DNA of 64,000 nucleotides, taken from NCBI RefSeq assembly GCF_023715145.1, contig NZ_JAMBNP010000006.1, forward strand, positions 62,001 to 126,000, given 5' to 3'. Below are positions 18,016-27,411 of this stretch, in pieces; within the stretch, counting starts at the first letter, position 1; the number at the start of each line of letters is the position of its first letter. The position numbers were made by a program, and so were the translations under genes. The notes below the pieces were generated by a model that had not been told where the DNA came from, searched no databases, and worked only from the letters and a program-made list of their open reading frames with translations. Source of the stretch: Paenibacillus glycanilyticus (GTDB lineage: Bacteria > Bacillota > Bacilli > Paenibacillales > Paenibacillaceae).

Positions 18016-19599
18016 TTATTGAGCCGCCAAAAACGCGTCGATCTGGCTCTGCAACTCTGTTTGAACCTTCTCGATACCCGCTGCTTTCAGCTGGGCAATC
18101 AGATCCGCATGACCTTTGTCGATGTCCTTGATCAAGCCGTACTCGAGCGGAATCGCGTAACGGAGCATGACATTGCCTACGTTAGCAACTTCGTTCTTCA
18201 CGTTGGCATCGTTGAACACGAAGGTCTCAAGCTTGAAGTGATAAACCTTTTGCTCCCATGCCGTAGCAATCGCGTCCGCTTCCGCCGGGTACGATGCATC
18301 CTTGCGGTTCAGCGGGGAGTTCGAGCCCCAGTTGGAGAAGCCCGTGTAGTTAGGCGTGCCAGGAAGCGCGTTGAATTTGTCATCGCCTACCGGCTCATAG
18401 TTCGTGCCGGCAATACCGTACATGAACAGGTCATGGATTTCTTTATCGTTTTGCAGCAGGTCAAGCACCATCAGCGAACGTTCCGCTTTCTTCGATGTGG
18501 CATGAATGGCAAAGCCGTTCTGCGTCGAGATCGCCGCGATTTTCTTGCTGTTAGGCGTCAGATCCGCAATCGCCAGCTCCACATCCGGCTGCTCGCGTCT
18601 CAGTTCGGCCAGATTCATTGCTACCGTACCCAGGTTTTGTGCGTAGGAAGCGGTTTTACCAGCCTTCATGTCCTGCCATACGTCGTTTTTGTTGGAGACG
18701 ATGTTCTTGGACCATGCGCCGTTGTCCGCCAGGTCTTTATAATAAGCAAGGAGGGATTTGAATTCCGGCGTGTCATAGATGTTGAATACTTTGCCTGTCG
18801 CATCATCCAGCTTGTAAGCAAGCGGCATGCTGTAGTCTACCAGGTTGAAATCATTCGCCTGCTCGAGCAGGATTTGGTCAAGCTCATGCCATTTCCAGCC
18901 GTCGGCGCCTTTAGCGTTAAAGCCGTTGATGCCTTTTTCGTTCGCCGCAATCGCCTTCAGGTAAGCCGCATAAGTCTCAGGGCTGTTAACCGGCTCCAGG
19001 TTATGCTTTTTGCGCAGATCTTCGCGGATCAGTACCGCTTTGTCCGTTACTTCAGGGTTGTTGTTTGGTACCAGGTATTGCTTGCCGCCTACCTTCGACT
19101 GCTCCCAGGCAACAGCCGGCATGGCTTTCATCGTCTGCGGCATAAATTTATTCAGCATGTCGTCGGTCAGCTCCATGAAGCCGCCTTTGAGCGCTTGGTC
19201 ATTATAGAACGCCCAGTTTGCCGTGTAGGCAATGTCAAAATCCTCGTTCGCCGCGAATTTCAGCGGGTACTTCTGCGTCCAGTCCGCCCAGTCGAGGAAC
19301 TCCGCATCAACGGTTGCGTTTACTTTTTCCTTCAGCTTTTTATTCAGCTCACCGAAGACAGTGTCATAATCAACCGGTTTGCCGCCAACCATCAGCATTT
19401 TAATCTTTAGCTCTTCCGATGTATCCGCAGCGCCTGCATCCGTTGTTGCCGCAGGAGATTGCGATTCTGCAGCCGGCGACTGCGTCGCTTCCGCATTTGT
19501 TCCGTTGTTGTTACCATTGTTGTTGCCGCATGCACCTAGAACTGAAGCAGACATGATAAATGTTGCTGCCAGCATCATGGCCGATTTTTTGTTTCGCAT
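18016..19599 (-). CDS. sugar ABC transporter substrate-binding lipoprotein
   Basis: A 527-aa family-1 extracellular solute-binding lipoprotein of the LplA type, lipid-anchored at C24 in SVLGACGNN, with an Asn/Gly/Thr-rich linker after the anchor. I start it at 19599 (MRNKKSAMM), preceded by AGGGGG 8 nt upstream, rather than nine codons earlier. Large size, many aromatic residues and the two permease genes directly upstream identify it as the binding protein of an oligosaccharide importer. No ATPase gene is in the cluster; such systems usually borrow a shared MsmX-like ATPase. Galacto- or arabino-oligosaccharides are the likely cargo because a galactanase gene follows. Confidence 0.92.
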   Translation of the reverse strand: MRNKKSAMMLAATFIMSASVLGACGNNNGNNNGTNAEATQSPAAESQSPAATTDAGAADTSEELKIKMLMVGGKPVDYDTVFGELNKKLKEKVNATVDAEFLDWADWTQKYPLKFAANEDFDIAYTANWAFYNDQALKGGFMELTDDMLNKFMPQTMKAMPAVAWEQSKVGGKQYLVPNNNPEVTDKAVLIREDLRKKHNLEPVNSPETYAAYLKAIAANEKGINGFNAKGADGWKWHELDQILLEQANDFNLVDYSMPLAYKLDDATGKVFNIYDTPEFKSLLAYYKDLADNGAWSKNIVSNKNDVWQDMKAGKTASYAQNLGTVAMNLAELRREQPDVELAIADLTPNSKKIAAISTQNGFAIHATSKKAERSLMVLDLLQNDKEIHDLFMYGIAGTNYEPVGDDKFNALPGTPNYTGFSNWGSNSPLNRKDASYPAEADAIATAWEQKVYHFKLETFVFNDANVKNEVANVGNVMLRYAIPLEYGLIKDIDKGHADLIAQLKAAGIEKVQTELQSQIDAFLAAQ

Positions 19600-19656
19600 G
19601 TGTATCCCCCTAATAATGGTAGTCATGTATGATAACCAGGTTGCCCTGAGGTCATC

Positions 19657-20574
19657 CTAACCTTTTACTGCGCCAAGCGTAAGACCTTGCACGAAATAAC
19701 GTTGAATGAACGGGTAAGCGAGCAGGATGGGACCTGTTGCGACGATCGTCATCGCCATCTTCAGACTCTCCGTCGGAATGTTTGTCGTCACGACAGCTCC
19801 CGATGCAATCATCGCTTTGCGCATGCCGTCCATGTTGCCGAGCATTTTGTACAGATAATACTGCAGCGGCATCAGCTTCTCGTCGCTGACAAATAGCAGC
19901 GCGTTGTACCAGTCATTCCAGTATGCCAAAGCGATGAACAGCCCGATGGTGGCAAGAACAGGCTTGGACAAGGGCAGAATCAGCTGGACGAAAATACGGA
20001 AGTCCCCTGCGCCGTCGATCTTGGCCGATTCGGTAATCGCCTCCGGTATGCTGCTCATGAACGTCTTCATGACGATAATATAGAACACGTTCAGCAGCAT
20101 CGGGAGGATAAGAACGATCAATTTGTCTTTCAAATCCAGATACGTAACGATCAGCATATACCATGGCACAAGACCTCCGCTGAACAATGTCGTAAAGAAG
20201 AAGAAGAAAGCAAACTGGTTGCGCCATCTGAAATCTTTCCGCTGCAGGACGTAAGCCGTCATCGCCGTTACGAATAATCCGACCAGCGTTCCGATAGCCG
20301 TCACCATAATGGTGACCCCATACGCCCGGAGCATCTGCTCCGGATATTTGAACAGCATGCTGTAGGCCTCGGTGGACCACACTGCCGGTATGAGCTGATA
20401 ACCCTTCTCCACAATGGAGCTTTCCTGCGATAACGAGGATGATACTACGAGCAGGAACGGTATGAAGCAGATAACCGCCAAGAGCGATATGAAGATGTAC
20501 CCTATCACTTGCAGCAGCATGATGTCTGCCTGCCGTTTAACCCCGCTTTTCCCTGTTTGGGCAATTGCACTCAT
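19657..20574 (-). CDS. carbohydrate ABC transporter permease, LplC/YtcP-like
   Basis: A 305-aa inner-membrane permease with about six transmembrane helices. The ATPase-contact EAA loop reads EAITESAKIDGAGDFRIF and the segment ILPLSKPVLATIGLF follows, as in MalG-type sugar permeases. The C-terminal PFIQRYFVQGLTLGAVKG is characteristic of the LplC/YtcP branch. The start has GGAGGG at good spacing. It sits between the partner permease gene (37 bp upstream) and the binding-protein gene (about 57 bp downstream), forming one operon. Confidence 0.94.
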   Translation of the reverse strand: MSAIAQTGKSGVKRQADIMLLQVIGYIFISLLAVICFIPFLLVVSSSLSQESSIVEKGYQLIPAVWSTEAYSMLFKYPEQMLRAYGVTIMVTAIGTLVGLFVTAMTAYVLQRKDFRWRNQFAFFFFFTTLFSGGLVPWYMLIVTYLDLKDKLIVLILPMLLNVFYIIVMKTFMSSIPEAITESAKIDGAGDFRIFVQLILPLSKPVLATIGLFIALAYWNDWYNALLFVSDEKLMPLQYYLYKMLGNMDGMRKAMIASGAVVTTNIPTESLKMAMTIVATGPILLAYPFIQRYFVQGLTLGAVKG

Positions 20575-20611
20575 CTATAATCCCTCCAAAATGCTTGTTC
20601 AGCATGTGCTT

Positions 20612-21532
20612 TTAGAACAAAGCATGATCTTTGTCGTATTTGCGTACCGCATAGTTAGCCAGCAAGATCGTTGCAAAGCCAAGCACGGATTGATAGAAGC
20701 CGGCAGCCGCCGATAATCCAATTTCGTTTGAGGTCGTAAGCGACCGGAAGACGAAGGTATCTATAACATCGGTCGAGGAGAACAACAGACCGTTGTTGCC
20801 AACCATATTGTAGAACATCCCGAAATCGCCTCTGAAAATATTACCGACCGCAAGCAGCACCAGAATAATTACGGTTGGGAACAGGTTCGGCAGCGTAATA
20901 TGCCAGATACGCTGGAACACGTTAGCGCCGTCGATCTCGGCCGCTTCATACATCTCGTTGTCGATGCCCGTAATTGCCGCCAGGTACATAACCGAGCCAT
21001 AACCAAGCGTTTTCCAGGCAGATACCAGCACCAGAATGACCGGCCAATACGAAGGCGTGTTGTAAATATCGAGGGGCTCAAGACCCACGGCCTTCAGCAG
21101 CACATTCAGCGTACCTACATCGTAGTTGAACAGGTTGTAAGCGATCGCGCCTACGACAACCCACGATATAAAGTAAGGCAGGAACAGCATCGTCTGCGAG
21201 AACTTGCGGAACCATTTGCCCACGGCTTCGAAGAGCAGAATCGCCGCCGCAATCTGCAGCACATTGTTGACGATGATAAAGGCGATATTATACAGCGCCG
21301 TGTTTCTTGTTACCATCCAGGCATTGCCCGACTCGAAGAAAAAGCGGAAGTTGCTGAGCCCGTTCCACGGACTTCCGAATATGCCTCCCGTGTTGTTGTA
21401 TTGTTTGAATGCAAGCACAATGCCGGCCATTGGAACGTAAGCGAACAGTATAAAAAAGATTACCGCAGGCGCCAGCATGAACAGCAGCGTCTTGTTCTGA
21501 AGGGCATAACCCCAAAATCCGCGTTGCTTCAT
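20612..21532 (-). CDS. carbohydrate ABC transporter permease, LplB/YteP-like
   Basis: A 306-aa polytopic permease, first gene of the importer operon. The EAA motif appears as EMYEAAEIDGANVFQRIWHITLP split over the usual loop, and the opening ALQNKTLLFMLAPAVIFFILF is typical of the LplB/YteP branch. The ribosome binding site GGAGGAG is 8 nt before the ATG. The yesMN-type regulator pair lies immediately upstream on the same strand, separated by a terminator, the common arrangement for sugar importers controlled by these two-component systems in Paenibacillus. Confidence 0.94.
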   Translation of the reverse strand: MKQRGFWGYALQNKTLLFMLAPAVIFFILFAYVPMAGIVLAFKQYNNTGGIFGSPWNGLSNFRFFFESGNAWMVTRNTALYNIAFIIVNNVLQIAAAILLFEAVGKWFRKFSQTMLFLPYFISWVVVGAIAYNLFNYDVGTLNVLLKAVGLEPLDIYNTPSYWPVILVLVSAWKTLGYGSVMYLAAITGIDNEMYEAAEIDGANVFQRIWHITLPNLFPTVIILVLLAVGNIFRGDFGMFYNMVGNNGLLFSSTDVIDTFVFRSLTTSNEIGLSAAAGFYQSVLGFATILLANYAVRKYDKDHALF

Positions 21533-21575
21533 CCGATTTCTCCTCCTGTAAGATCTCTCTCTTGTGTATAGGTCA

Positions 21576-21581
21576 ATTATA
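21576..21581 (-). promoter_or_regulatory. possible -10 element of the sugar importer operon
   Basis: TATAAT on the minus strand, about 44 bp before the LplB-like start. The -35 is poor (TTTTGC at 17 bp), as expected for a promoter that needs an activator such as the neighbouring YesN-like regulator. Confidence 0.4.
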
Positions 21582-21683
21582 TAAACCCGGCCGTCCTTGC
21601 AAAATTAAGGCGAACTACAAAAAGTAATACTTAATCTACGATTTCAGTCAAAAGGTTTCGTTTATACGCATTGGAAAAAACGA

Positions 21684-21718
21684 AAGCCTGCAGGCCCGGA
21701 AATAGCGGCCGCAGGCTT
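21684..21718 (-). terminator. terminator after the yesMN-like pair
   Basis: On the minus strand AAGCCTGCGGCC pairs with GGCCTGCAGGCTT (one bulged position) and the hairpin is followed by a T-rich tract (TTTCGTTTTTT). It separates the regulator pair from the importer operon. Confidence 0.65.
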
Positions 21719-21738
21719 ATTTATTAAGGTCAAACGGA

Positions 21739-23298
21739 CTAGATTTTATGCTTCTTCCGGTATTCGCCCGGCGTCATGCCGGTAAACTGCTTGAACTGCC
21801 GGTTGAAATAAATAATGTTCTTGTAGCCGACCCGCTCCGCAATCTCATAGACCTTCAGGCATGGATCCGCCAGCAGCTCCCGGACCCTGTCCATGCGCCG
21901 CTCGTTCAGCCAGTCGCTGAACAAGGTGCCCGTCTCTTCCTTGAACAAGGTGCTCAAATAATTCGGCGTAAAATCAAAATGCGCCGCCACTTCCTTCAGC
22001 GTAATTTTCTGCTCCAGCCGCTCGTCCACAAACGTCATGATGTTGTCGAACAGCTTGCGCTTCTGCTTCTGCCGCTTCACGTACAGCATCTCCGACAGCT
22101 CGAAGAATCTTCGCCGCAGCCAAGACAAAATATCGTCAATCGTCTCGAATTGGAACAATACGGCCGCCTTTTGCGCATCCCACTTCAGCAGCTCGTACAG
22201 ATTCTCGCTTTGCTGCAGCAGATCCGCATGCAGCTTCGACGTTACCCGGATAATGAGATCATAGGCATATTGCTTCTGCGACACATTTTCATTCTTGTCA
22301 AACAGCTTTAGAAGCCGGTCATCTATCGCTACCAGATCATAATCCAGTATCGCGGCAAGCATCTGCTCCACGTTCTCTTCCACGTTTGGCTCGAGCTTGT
22401 CTTCCCTTGCCGTGCCGGACACATCCTTGATAAGCCGGTTCTTGCCAAGCAGCCACTTCGCGCTAAGGGCCGCCTGCGCCTGCCTGTAAGATTCGCGCAA
22501 CTCCTCTGTATCTCTAGCGGAGCTTCCCGCTCCTGCCGTTATCGTGACCGGAAAGCTGCGGCCGACTTCTCCAACCAGCTCCTCCAGCATCGAGGTGAAC
22601 CGGTCATCCGAGATTGGCGAGAGGATCGCGATCCGCCCGTCATGGCTGGCAAGCACCGTGCCTCCGTTATGATCACTGACGAACTGCTCGATAGAGGAGA
22701 AAATATTGCGAATTTGGCTGCGCCGCTCCTGCTCGGGGATTTTCCACTCCACATCGTCAATCTCAATTATGGCCGCCGCCGCCCCATATTGCAGGAGAGA
22801 GGTCAGGAATGGCGCGATATGCTCCCGTTCATGCTCTTCGGAAGCATCGGCCAGCCATCGAAGCAACAGCTCCCGGTTCACAAGCGACAAGGCCTCCGTC
22901 ACAATCGAATGACGCTTGCGCTCGCCTTCCACCTGCTTGTATACAGTCTCCAGCATGTCATGCAGCTCCTGGTCCTTCACCGGCTTCAGCAGATAACCCG
23001 ACGCATTCATCTGAATGGCTTCCTTCGCGTAGCTGAAGTCTTCATGACCGCTGATAAAGACGATCTGCACATGCGCGTTCAGCTCCTTCGCCTTCCGCGC
23101 GAACTCCGTCCCCGACATGATTGGCATCCGGATATCCGATAGAATGACGTCAATCCGTTCATCCTCCATCAGCTTCAAGGCTTCAAAGCCGCTGCTTGCC
23201 GTACCTACGACCTGCAAGGGCAAAGGGCTGCCCATCACCCTGCGCCGCATCCATTCCAGATCAACCGCTTCGTCATCAACTAGTAATACCGTAATCAT
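21739..23298 (-). CDS. AraC-family response regulator, YesN-like
   Basis: A 519-aa response regulator. The N-terminal receiver (about 1-120) has LVDDE, the phosphoacceptor aspartate in VILSDIRMPIMSG and the lysine in YLLKPV. A central region of about 280 residues is typical of the YesN family, and the C-terminal AraC helix-turn-helix (about 415-519) contains ITLKEVAAHFDFTPNYLSTLFKEETG and YEIAERVGYKNIIYFNRQFKQFTGMTPGEYR. It overlaps the kinase gene by 4 bp. It most likely activates the adjoining sugar importer and perhaps the galactanase in response to extracellular oligosaccharide; this is inferred from synteny. Confidence 0.95.
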   Translation of the reverse strand: MITVLLVDDEAVDLEWMRRRVMGSPLPLQVVGTASSGFEALKLMEDERIDVILSDIRMPIMSGTEFARKAKELNAHVQIVFISGHEDFSYAKEAIQMNASGYLLKPVKDQELHDMLETVYKQVEGERKRHSIVTEALSLVNRELLLRWLADASEEHEREHIAPFLTSLLQYGAAAAIIEIDDVEWKIPEQERRSQIRNIFSSIEQFVSDHNGGTVLASHDGRIAILSPISDDRFTSMLEELVGEVGRSFPVTITAGAGSSARDTEELRESYRQAQAALSAKWLLGKNRLIKDVSGTAREDKLEPNVEENVEQMLAAILDYDLVAIDDRLLKLFDKNENVSQKQYAYDLIIRVTSKLHADLLQQSENLYELLKWDAQKAAVLFQFETIDDILSWLRRRFFELSEMLYVKRQKQKRKLFDNIMTFVDERLEQKITLKEVAAHFDFTPNYLSTLFKEETGTLFSDWLNERRMDRVRELLADPCLKVYEIAERVGYKNIIYFNRQFKQFTGMTPGEYRKKHKI

Positions 23299-25061
23299 GC
23301 CAGCTGTCTCCTTTGCTCTTCCTCTTGCATGTTGCCTTCTCTATCCATGGGCAGCAGAATCCGCACCGTGGTTCCTCCGCCGAACACGCTTCCCATCTCA
23401 ATGCCGTATTCATCGCCGTAACGCAGCTTAATGCGGTCATCGACGTTGCGAATCCCGTAACCGCCGGCATGACCCGGCTGCGCCATCACTGATTTCAGAT
23501 TATCCGGCTTCATCCCGATTCCGGTATCAATGACCTTCAGCTCCACCTTATTTCCGATAGCCCTGCCGCTGATCCGGATGGCAATATGGCTGCCAAACCA
23601 AGCATGCTTGAAGATGTTCTCCACAAAAGGCTGCAGGATCAGCTTAATGACCTTGCAATCCTCCAGCTCCCGCTCCATATCGATATGGACATCAAACTTT
23701 CCAGCATACTTAATACGCTGGATATCCAGATAAGCTTCCACCTGCTCCAGCTCCTTCGCAAGCGGGATAAACACCTGACCGTCATTCAGCGTCAGCCGGT
23801 AAAACTTCGCCAGTCCTTCGACCATCCCCGTTACCTTCTCCGTCTCCGACAGATTGGCGAGGCTGCCGATGGTCGATAGCGTATTGTACAGGAAATGCGG
23901 ATTGATCTGCGCCTGCAGCGCTTCGAGCTCCGCCTGTTTCTTCTGAATGCCCTCCACATATACCTTCTTGATCAAATCCTGAATGTTCCCCGCCATGTCG
24001 TTAAAGGCTCCGGCAATATGAACAAACTCGTCATTGCCGCTGAAGCGGAGCCGCTTCTGAAAGCTGCCTTGCTGGAAGGAGCGCAGGAACGAGATGATCC
24101 TTCTCATTTTCCGTCCGGACAGTCTTGCGACCAGGAATCCGATAAGCGACATGACCAGGAAGCTGATCAGGCAGACGGAGAAAATAACGCCCCCCAGCTT
24201 GCCCGCATCCTTGCTCAAATAGCTGCGGGGCACAAGCGTCTCGATGACAAAGCTGGTGTTCGGAATTTTATTTTGCAACACGAGAAAAGTCGATTGATCC
24301 TCTTCCGCGGAGCTTGCCGCTTCCGCATGCTCATTGTCTCCCCGTTGATACAAGACCGAATTCGCGCTAGTGTCCACCAGCCGCAAAATAAGCCCTTCCT
24401 CGGTTGGAAACGCTTTAAAATCACCCAACAAATCATCCAGCCTCGTCGTGATCCGGACGTAGCCGATAATCGTCTTATAATCGTTGTAAGAGACCAGCTT
24501 CCGGAAATGAGAGATATTGTTCAGGCTTTGGTCCGTATCAACCTGCAGCCAGATATTATCGCGGTCCGAATCCTTGATCTCGTTGAACCACGACTTATTC
24601 GTAATCTCGCTGTATGGCAGAATATAATAGTCGCTGTCCTTGATTTCCTCGTACATGCTGTCGCCGTCGACCTCATTGAGATAACCGTTGGTCGTATAAA
24701 CGAGCAGGCGGATATGGTTGCCGTACAAGTGCAGAGGCGCCTGAATCTGCGGCACAATCTCATCGAGCATCGTCAGATAGGTCTGGAACGGATCCCCTTT
24801 CTTCTGCAATGCCCGCTGGAAGGACAAGCTCCCGAATAAGGTATCCGACATCCGCTGGATCTCGTCAAGCTGGTAGCTGAGGTTATTTTCCGTCTGCTCC
24901 ATCGCTGTCTTAATATTGGTCTCTGTCATTTCCGTCCGGGACTGTATCAGCATCGTATACGAGAAATAACCAATCATGGCATCCGTAACCAAGACAAGCA
25001 GCAGGTAGGAAATCATCATTTTGTACGTAAAAGGCATGAACGTTCTCATCCGCTTGTCCAT
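23295..25061 (-). CDS. sensor histidine kinase, YesM-like
   Basis: A 588-aa membrane sensor kinase of the LytS/YesM type. Transmembrane helices at about 14-36 and about 285-310 bracket a large extracellular sensor (dCache-like). HAMP follows, then the His_kinase domain with the phosphorylated histidine in INPHFLYNTLSTI and a C-terminal ATPase with LQPFVENIFKHAW and DTGIGM. It partners with the overlapping YesN-like regulator and probably reads a sugar signal outside the cell. The start is preceded by GGGAGG with an 11-nt spacer. Confidence 0.94.
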   Translation of the reverse strand: MDKRMRTFMPFTYKMMISYLLLVLVTDAMIGYFSYTMLIQSRTEMTETNIKTAMEQTENNLSYQLDEIQRMSDTLFGSLSFQRALQKKGDPFQTYLTMLDEIVPQIQAPLHLYGNHIRLLVYTTNGYLNEVDGDSMYEEIKDSDYYILPYSEITNKSWFNEIKDSDRDNIWLQVDTDQSLNNISHFRKLVSYNDYKTIIGYVRITTRLDDLLGDFKAFPTEEGLILRLVDTSANSVLYQRGDNEHAEAASSAEEDQSTFLVLQNKIPNTSFVIETLVPRSYLSKDAGKLGGVIFSVCLISFLVMSLIGFLVARLSGRKMRRIISFLRSFQQGSFQKRLRFSGNDEFVHIAGAFNDMAGNIQDLIKKVYVEGIQKKQAELEALQAQINPHFLYNTLSTIGSLANLSETEKVTGMVEGLAKFYRLTLNDGQVFIPLAKELEQVEAYLDIQRIKYAGKFDVHIDMERELEDCKVIKLILQPFVENIFKHAWFGSHIAIRISGRAIGNKVELKVIDTGIGMKPDNLKSVMAQPGHAGGYGIRNVDDRIKLRYGDEYGIEMGSVFGGGTTVRILLPMDREGNMQEEEQRRQLA

Positions 25062-25227
25062 GGTTGCCGCGTCCTCCCGGTCCTATCGTTAATGAATAGG
25101 GAAATCATAAACGAATTTGTCCAATAAATAAATAGGAGATTGCATGAACCGGAGGGGGCATATCCACTATAGGCATCCGCATACACATGGTATGAACGGT
25201 ATTTATCAAGTACGGGGGGATAGCGGA

Positions 25228-26664
25228 ATGAACCAGGATGAGATCCGTGCACTGGAATATGCCATCGATGAAATTACAGAAATCGCAACAGGTTTTGGGC
25301 TCGATTTTTACCCGATGCGTTATGAGATTTGTCCGGCGGACATCATTTACACCTTTGGCGCCTACGGGATGCCGACGCGCTTCAGCCACTGGAGTTTCGG
25401 CAAGACGTTTAACAAAATGAAAATGCAATACGACTTCGGTCTAAGTAAAATATACGAGCTTGTTATTAACTCCAACCCGTGTTATGCCTTCCTGCTTGAG
25501 GGCAACTCGCTCATTCAGAACAAGCTCATTGTCGCCCACGTGCTGGCCCACTGCGATTTCTTCAAGAACAATGCCCGCTTCGGCGCGACGAACCGCAACA
25601 TGGTCGAGAGTATGTCCGCTACGGCCGACCGCATTCATCAGTATGAGATGGATCACGGCACGGAAGCCGTCGAGAAGTTTATTGACGCCGTTCTTGCTAT
25701 TCAGGAGCATGTTGACCCTACCATTATTAAGCCCTATCAGCTGGATAAAGGCAGGTACATTGAACTGCTGACTAAGGAAAAATCCCGTTCATCGAAGCAA
25801 ACGCCTCTATCCGAATATGAAGACTTATGGTCACTTGAAGCTTCCGAGGATTCCGACGGCGCTTCCGGTCCCGCTGCTACGCATTTCCCTCCCGAACCGG
25901 AGAAGGATCTGATATGGTTCATTGAGGAATTCTCGCCAAAGCTTGAGCCTTGGCAGCGCGATATTATGTCGATGCTGCGCGACGAGATGCTCTACTTCTG
26001 GCCGCAGATCGAGACGAAAATCATGAACGAAGGCTGGGCTTCATACTGGCATCAGCGCATTATCCGCGAGCTGCCGCTCACCAGCGATGAGACAATTGAG
26101 TTCGCCAAGCTGAACTCCTCTGTCGTAGTGCCCTCGCGGCATAGCCTGAACCCGTATTATCTCGGGCTAAAGATCTTCGAGGATATCGAGAAGCGTTGGG
26201 ATAATCCGACAAAAGAGGAGCAGGCCAGATTCGGGCGAGTGCCGGGCAGAGGGCGCGAGAAAATATTCGAGGTCCGGGAATTCGACTCGGACATCTCCTT
26301 CCTCCGCAACTTTTTGACCAAAAATCTGGTTGATGAGCTTGACCTGTACATCTTCGAGAAGAAAGGTCCGGAGTGGAAAATTACGGATAAATCGTGGGAA
26401 AACATTCGCGAGCAGCTCGTTTACTCCAAGGTAAACGGCGGCTTCCCGAGCATCGTAGTCACCGACGGCGACTTCAACCGGATCGGCGAGTTGTACCTGA
26501 AGCATAACTACGAAGGAACCGAGCTTGATTTGAAATACGTGGAGCGAACCCTCCCATATGTCGTTCATTTGTGGGGCAAGAACGTCCATCTCGAGACCGT
26601 CGTCGAGGACAAAAAGATTGTCTTCAGCTGCGACGGGAAGAAGACCAGTCGGAAGTTTGTGTAG
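25228..26664 (+). CDS. spoVR: SpoVR family sporulation protein
   Basis: A 478-aa SpoVR homologue, in Bacillus a mother-cell protein linked to spore cortex formation. The whole body matches the family from [16 protein letters not shown] through [33 protein letters not shown] and [10 protein letters not shown] take ATG 25228, with GGGGGGA 7 nt upstream, because family members start there. The frame stays open to an upstream ATG at 25144, which also has an AGGAG site; the extra 28 residues are His/Arg-rich and not family-like. The gene is monocistronic, divergent from yesM and closed by a strong terminator. Confidence 0.95.
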   Translation: MNQDEIRALEYAIDEITEIATGFGLDFYPMRYEICPADIIYTFGAYGMPTRFSHWSFGKTFNKMKMQYDFGLSKIYELVINSNPCYAFLLEGNSLIQNKLIVAHVLAHCDFFKNNARFGATNRNMVESMSATADRIHQYEMDHGTEAVEKFIDAVLAIQEHVDPTIIKPYQLDKGRYIELLTKEKSRSSKQTPLSEYEDLWSLEASEDSDGASGPAATHFPPEPEKDLIWFIEEFSPKLEPWQRDIMSMLRDEMLYFWPQIETKIMNEGWASYWHQRIIRELPLTSDETIEFAKLNSSVVVPSRHSLNPYYLGLKIFEDIEKRWDNPTKEEQARFGRVPGRGREKIFEVREFDSDISFLRNFLTKNLVDELDLYIFEKKGPEWKITDKSWENIREQLVYSKVNGGFPSIVVTDGDFNRIGELYLKHNYEGTELDLKYVERTLPYVVHLWGKNVHLETVVEDKKIVFSCDGKKTSRKFV

Positions 26665-26674
26665 AAGGAATATG

Positions 26675-26712
26675 AAAGACCGGGAAGCTAGTGTTTGCTT
26701 CCCGGTCTTTTG
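26675..26712. terminator. terminator between spoVR and Mrr-like gene
   Basis: A perfect 14-bp stem (AAAGACCGGGAAGC 26675-26688 with GCTTCCCGGTCTTT 26697-26710) between convergent genes; usable from the plus strand and, with a weaker T tract, from the minus strand. Confidence 0.88.
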
Positions 26713-26721
26713 TTCGCCAAG

Positions 26722-27309
26722 CTACATGAGTACAATTGGCGTTAACTCCGCAAAATGCTCCCGCTTCGCTTCTAAATGCTGGAGCCAGAGCTCCACCAAG
26801 TGGTTTCCATCAATAAGCTCAATGTTCAAGCCTTCCGCGTAGGCGATTGCATGGGAAGTAAATTTAGATGTCGTTACGACATATCCGCCCTTCGCGCCTT
26901 GCTTGATCATCTGGGAATGGACAATCGCAATCGGCTCGTACCCGACGGGATTCATGTCGTTATAACACTTGACTTGTCCCAAATACAGCCCGTTGTCCGT
27001 TTGTTCTTCAATGTCGATTCCATAATCCCCGGAGCTTTTGGTCACATGGGTACTGCCATCCCGTACGGACGTCATAATCCTCGCGACAAAATGCTCAAAC
27101 AGCAGCGGATCCTCGTCTTTATCCAGTTCCGGATCTTTCCTGAAACGGTTGTACAAGCCAATTCGCAATGTTTCCTTCATTTCATTATTAGACGCAAAGG
27201 CTTCAACCGCACTCATCTGGACAAGCTCTAACAGCTTCTTTTGCTTGAAATATAAGTACATGAGGTAGACGATCACCGCGGCGGACAAGCTTAACAGGAC
27301 TCTTACCAT
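26722..27309 (-). CDS. membrane-anchored Mrr-type restriction endonuclease-like protein
   Basis: A 195-aa protein with one N-terminal transmembrane helix (about 3-20) and a short coiled region, followed by an Mrr catalytic domain (about 68-175). The PD-(D/E)XK core is visible: E72 in the first helix, D99 in GDYGIDI and Q112-x-K114 in GQVKCY, with HSQMIKQGAKGGYVVTTSKF as the later conserved helix and strand. Mrr proteins cut modified DNA; a membrane-tethered form without a methyltransferase or partner gene is of unclear role. It is flanked by terminators and stands alone. Confidence 0.8.
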   Translation of the reverse strand: MVRVLLSLSAAVIVYLMYLYFKQKKLLELVQMSAVEAFASNNEMKETLRIGLYNRFRKDPELDKDEDPLLFEHFVARIMTSVRDGSTHVTKSSGDYGIDIEEQTDNGLYLGQVKCYNDMNPVGYEPIAIVHSQMIKQGAKGGYVVTTSKFTSHAIAYAEGLNIELIDGNHLVELWLQHLEAKREHFAELTPIVLM

Positions 27310-27384
27310 TTTTCTATCAAAACCCTTCTATCCTTTACCTACCAGCATGGCCCAATTGCATCTTCTCCAATCCGCCAATCATGC

Positions 27385-27410
27385 AAAAAAGAGCCGCAAA
27401 TGCGGCCCTT
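27385..27410 (-). terminator. terminator of the YheC/D-like gene
   Basis: On the minus strand GGGCCGCA and TGCGGCTC form a short GC stem followed by six Ts, directly after the YheC/D-like stop. Confidence 0.75.
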
Positions 27411-27411
27411 C

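Noticed and set aside
17968..19410. Long plus-strand frame antisense to the solute-binding protein gene
   Set aside because: Arg/Val-rich shadow of a well-identified lipoprotein gene; no start signal.
25144..25227. N-terminal extension of SpoVR from ATG 25144
   Set aside because: Although an AGGAG site precedes it, the His/Arg-rich extra residues do not match the family and a second, better-placed site precedes the homologous start.
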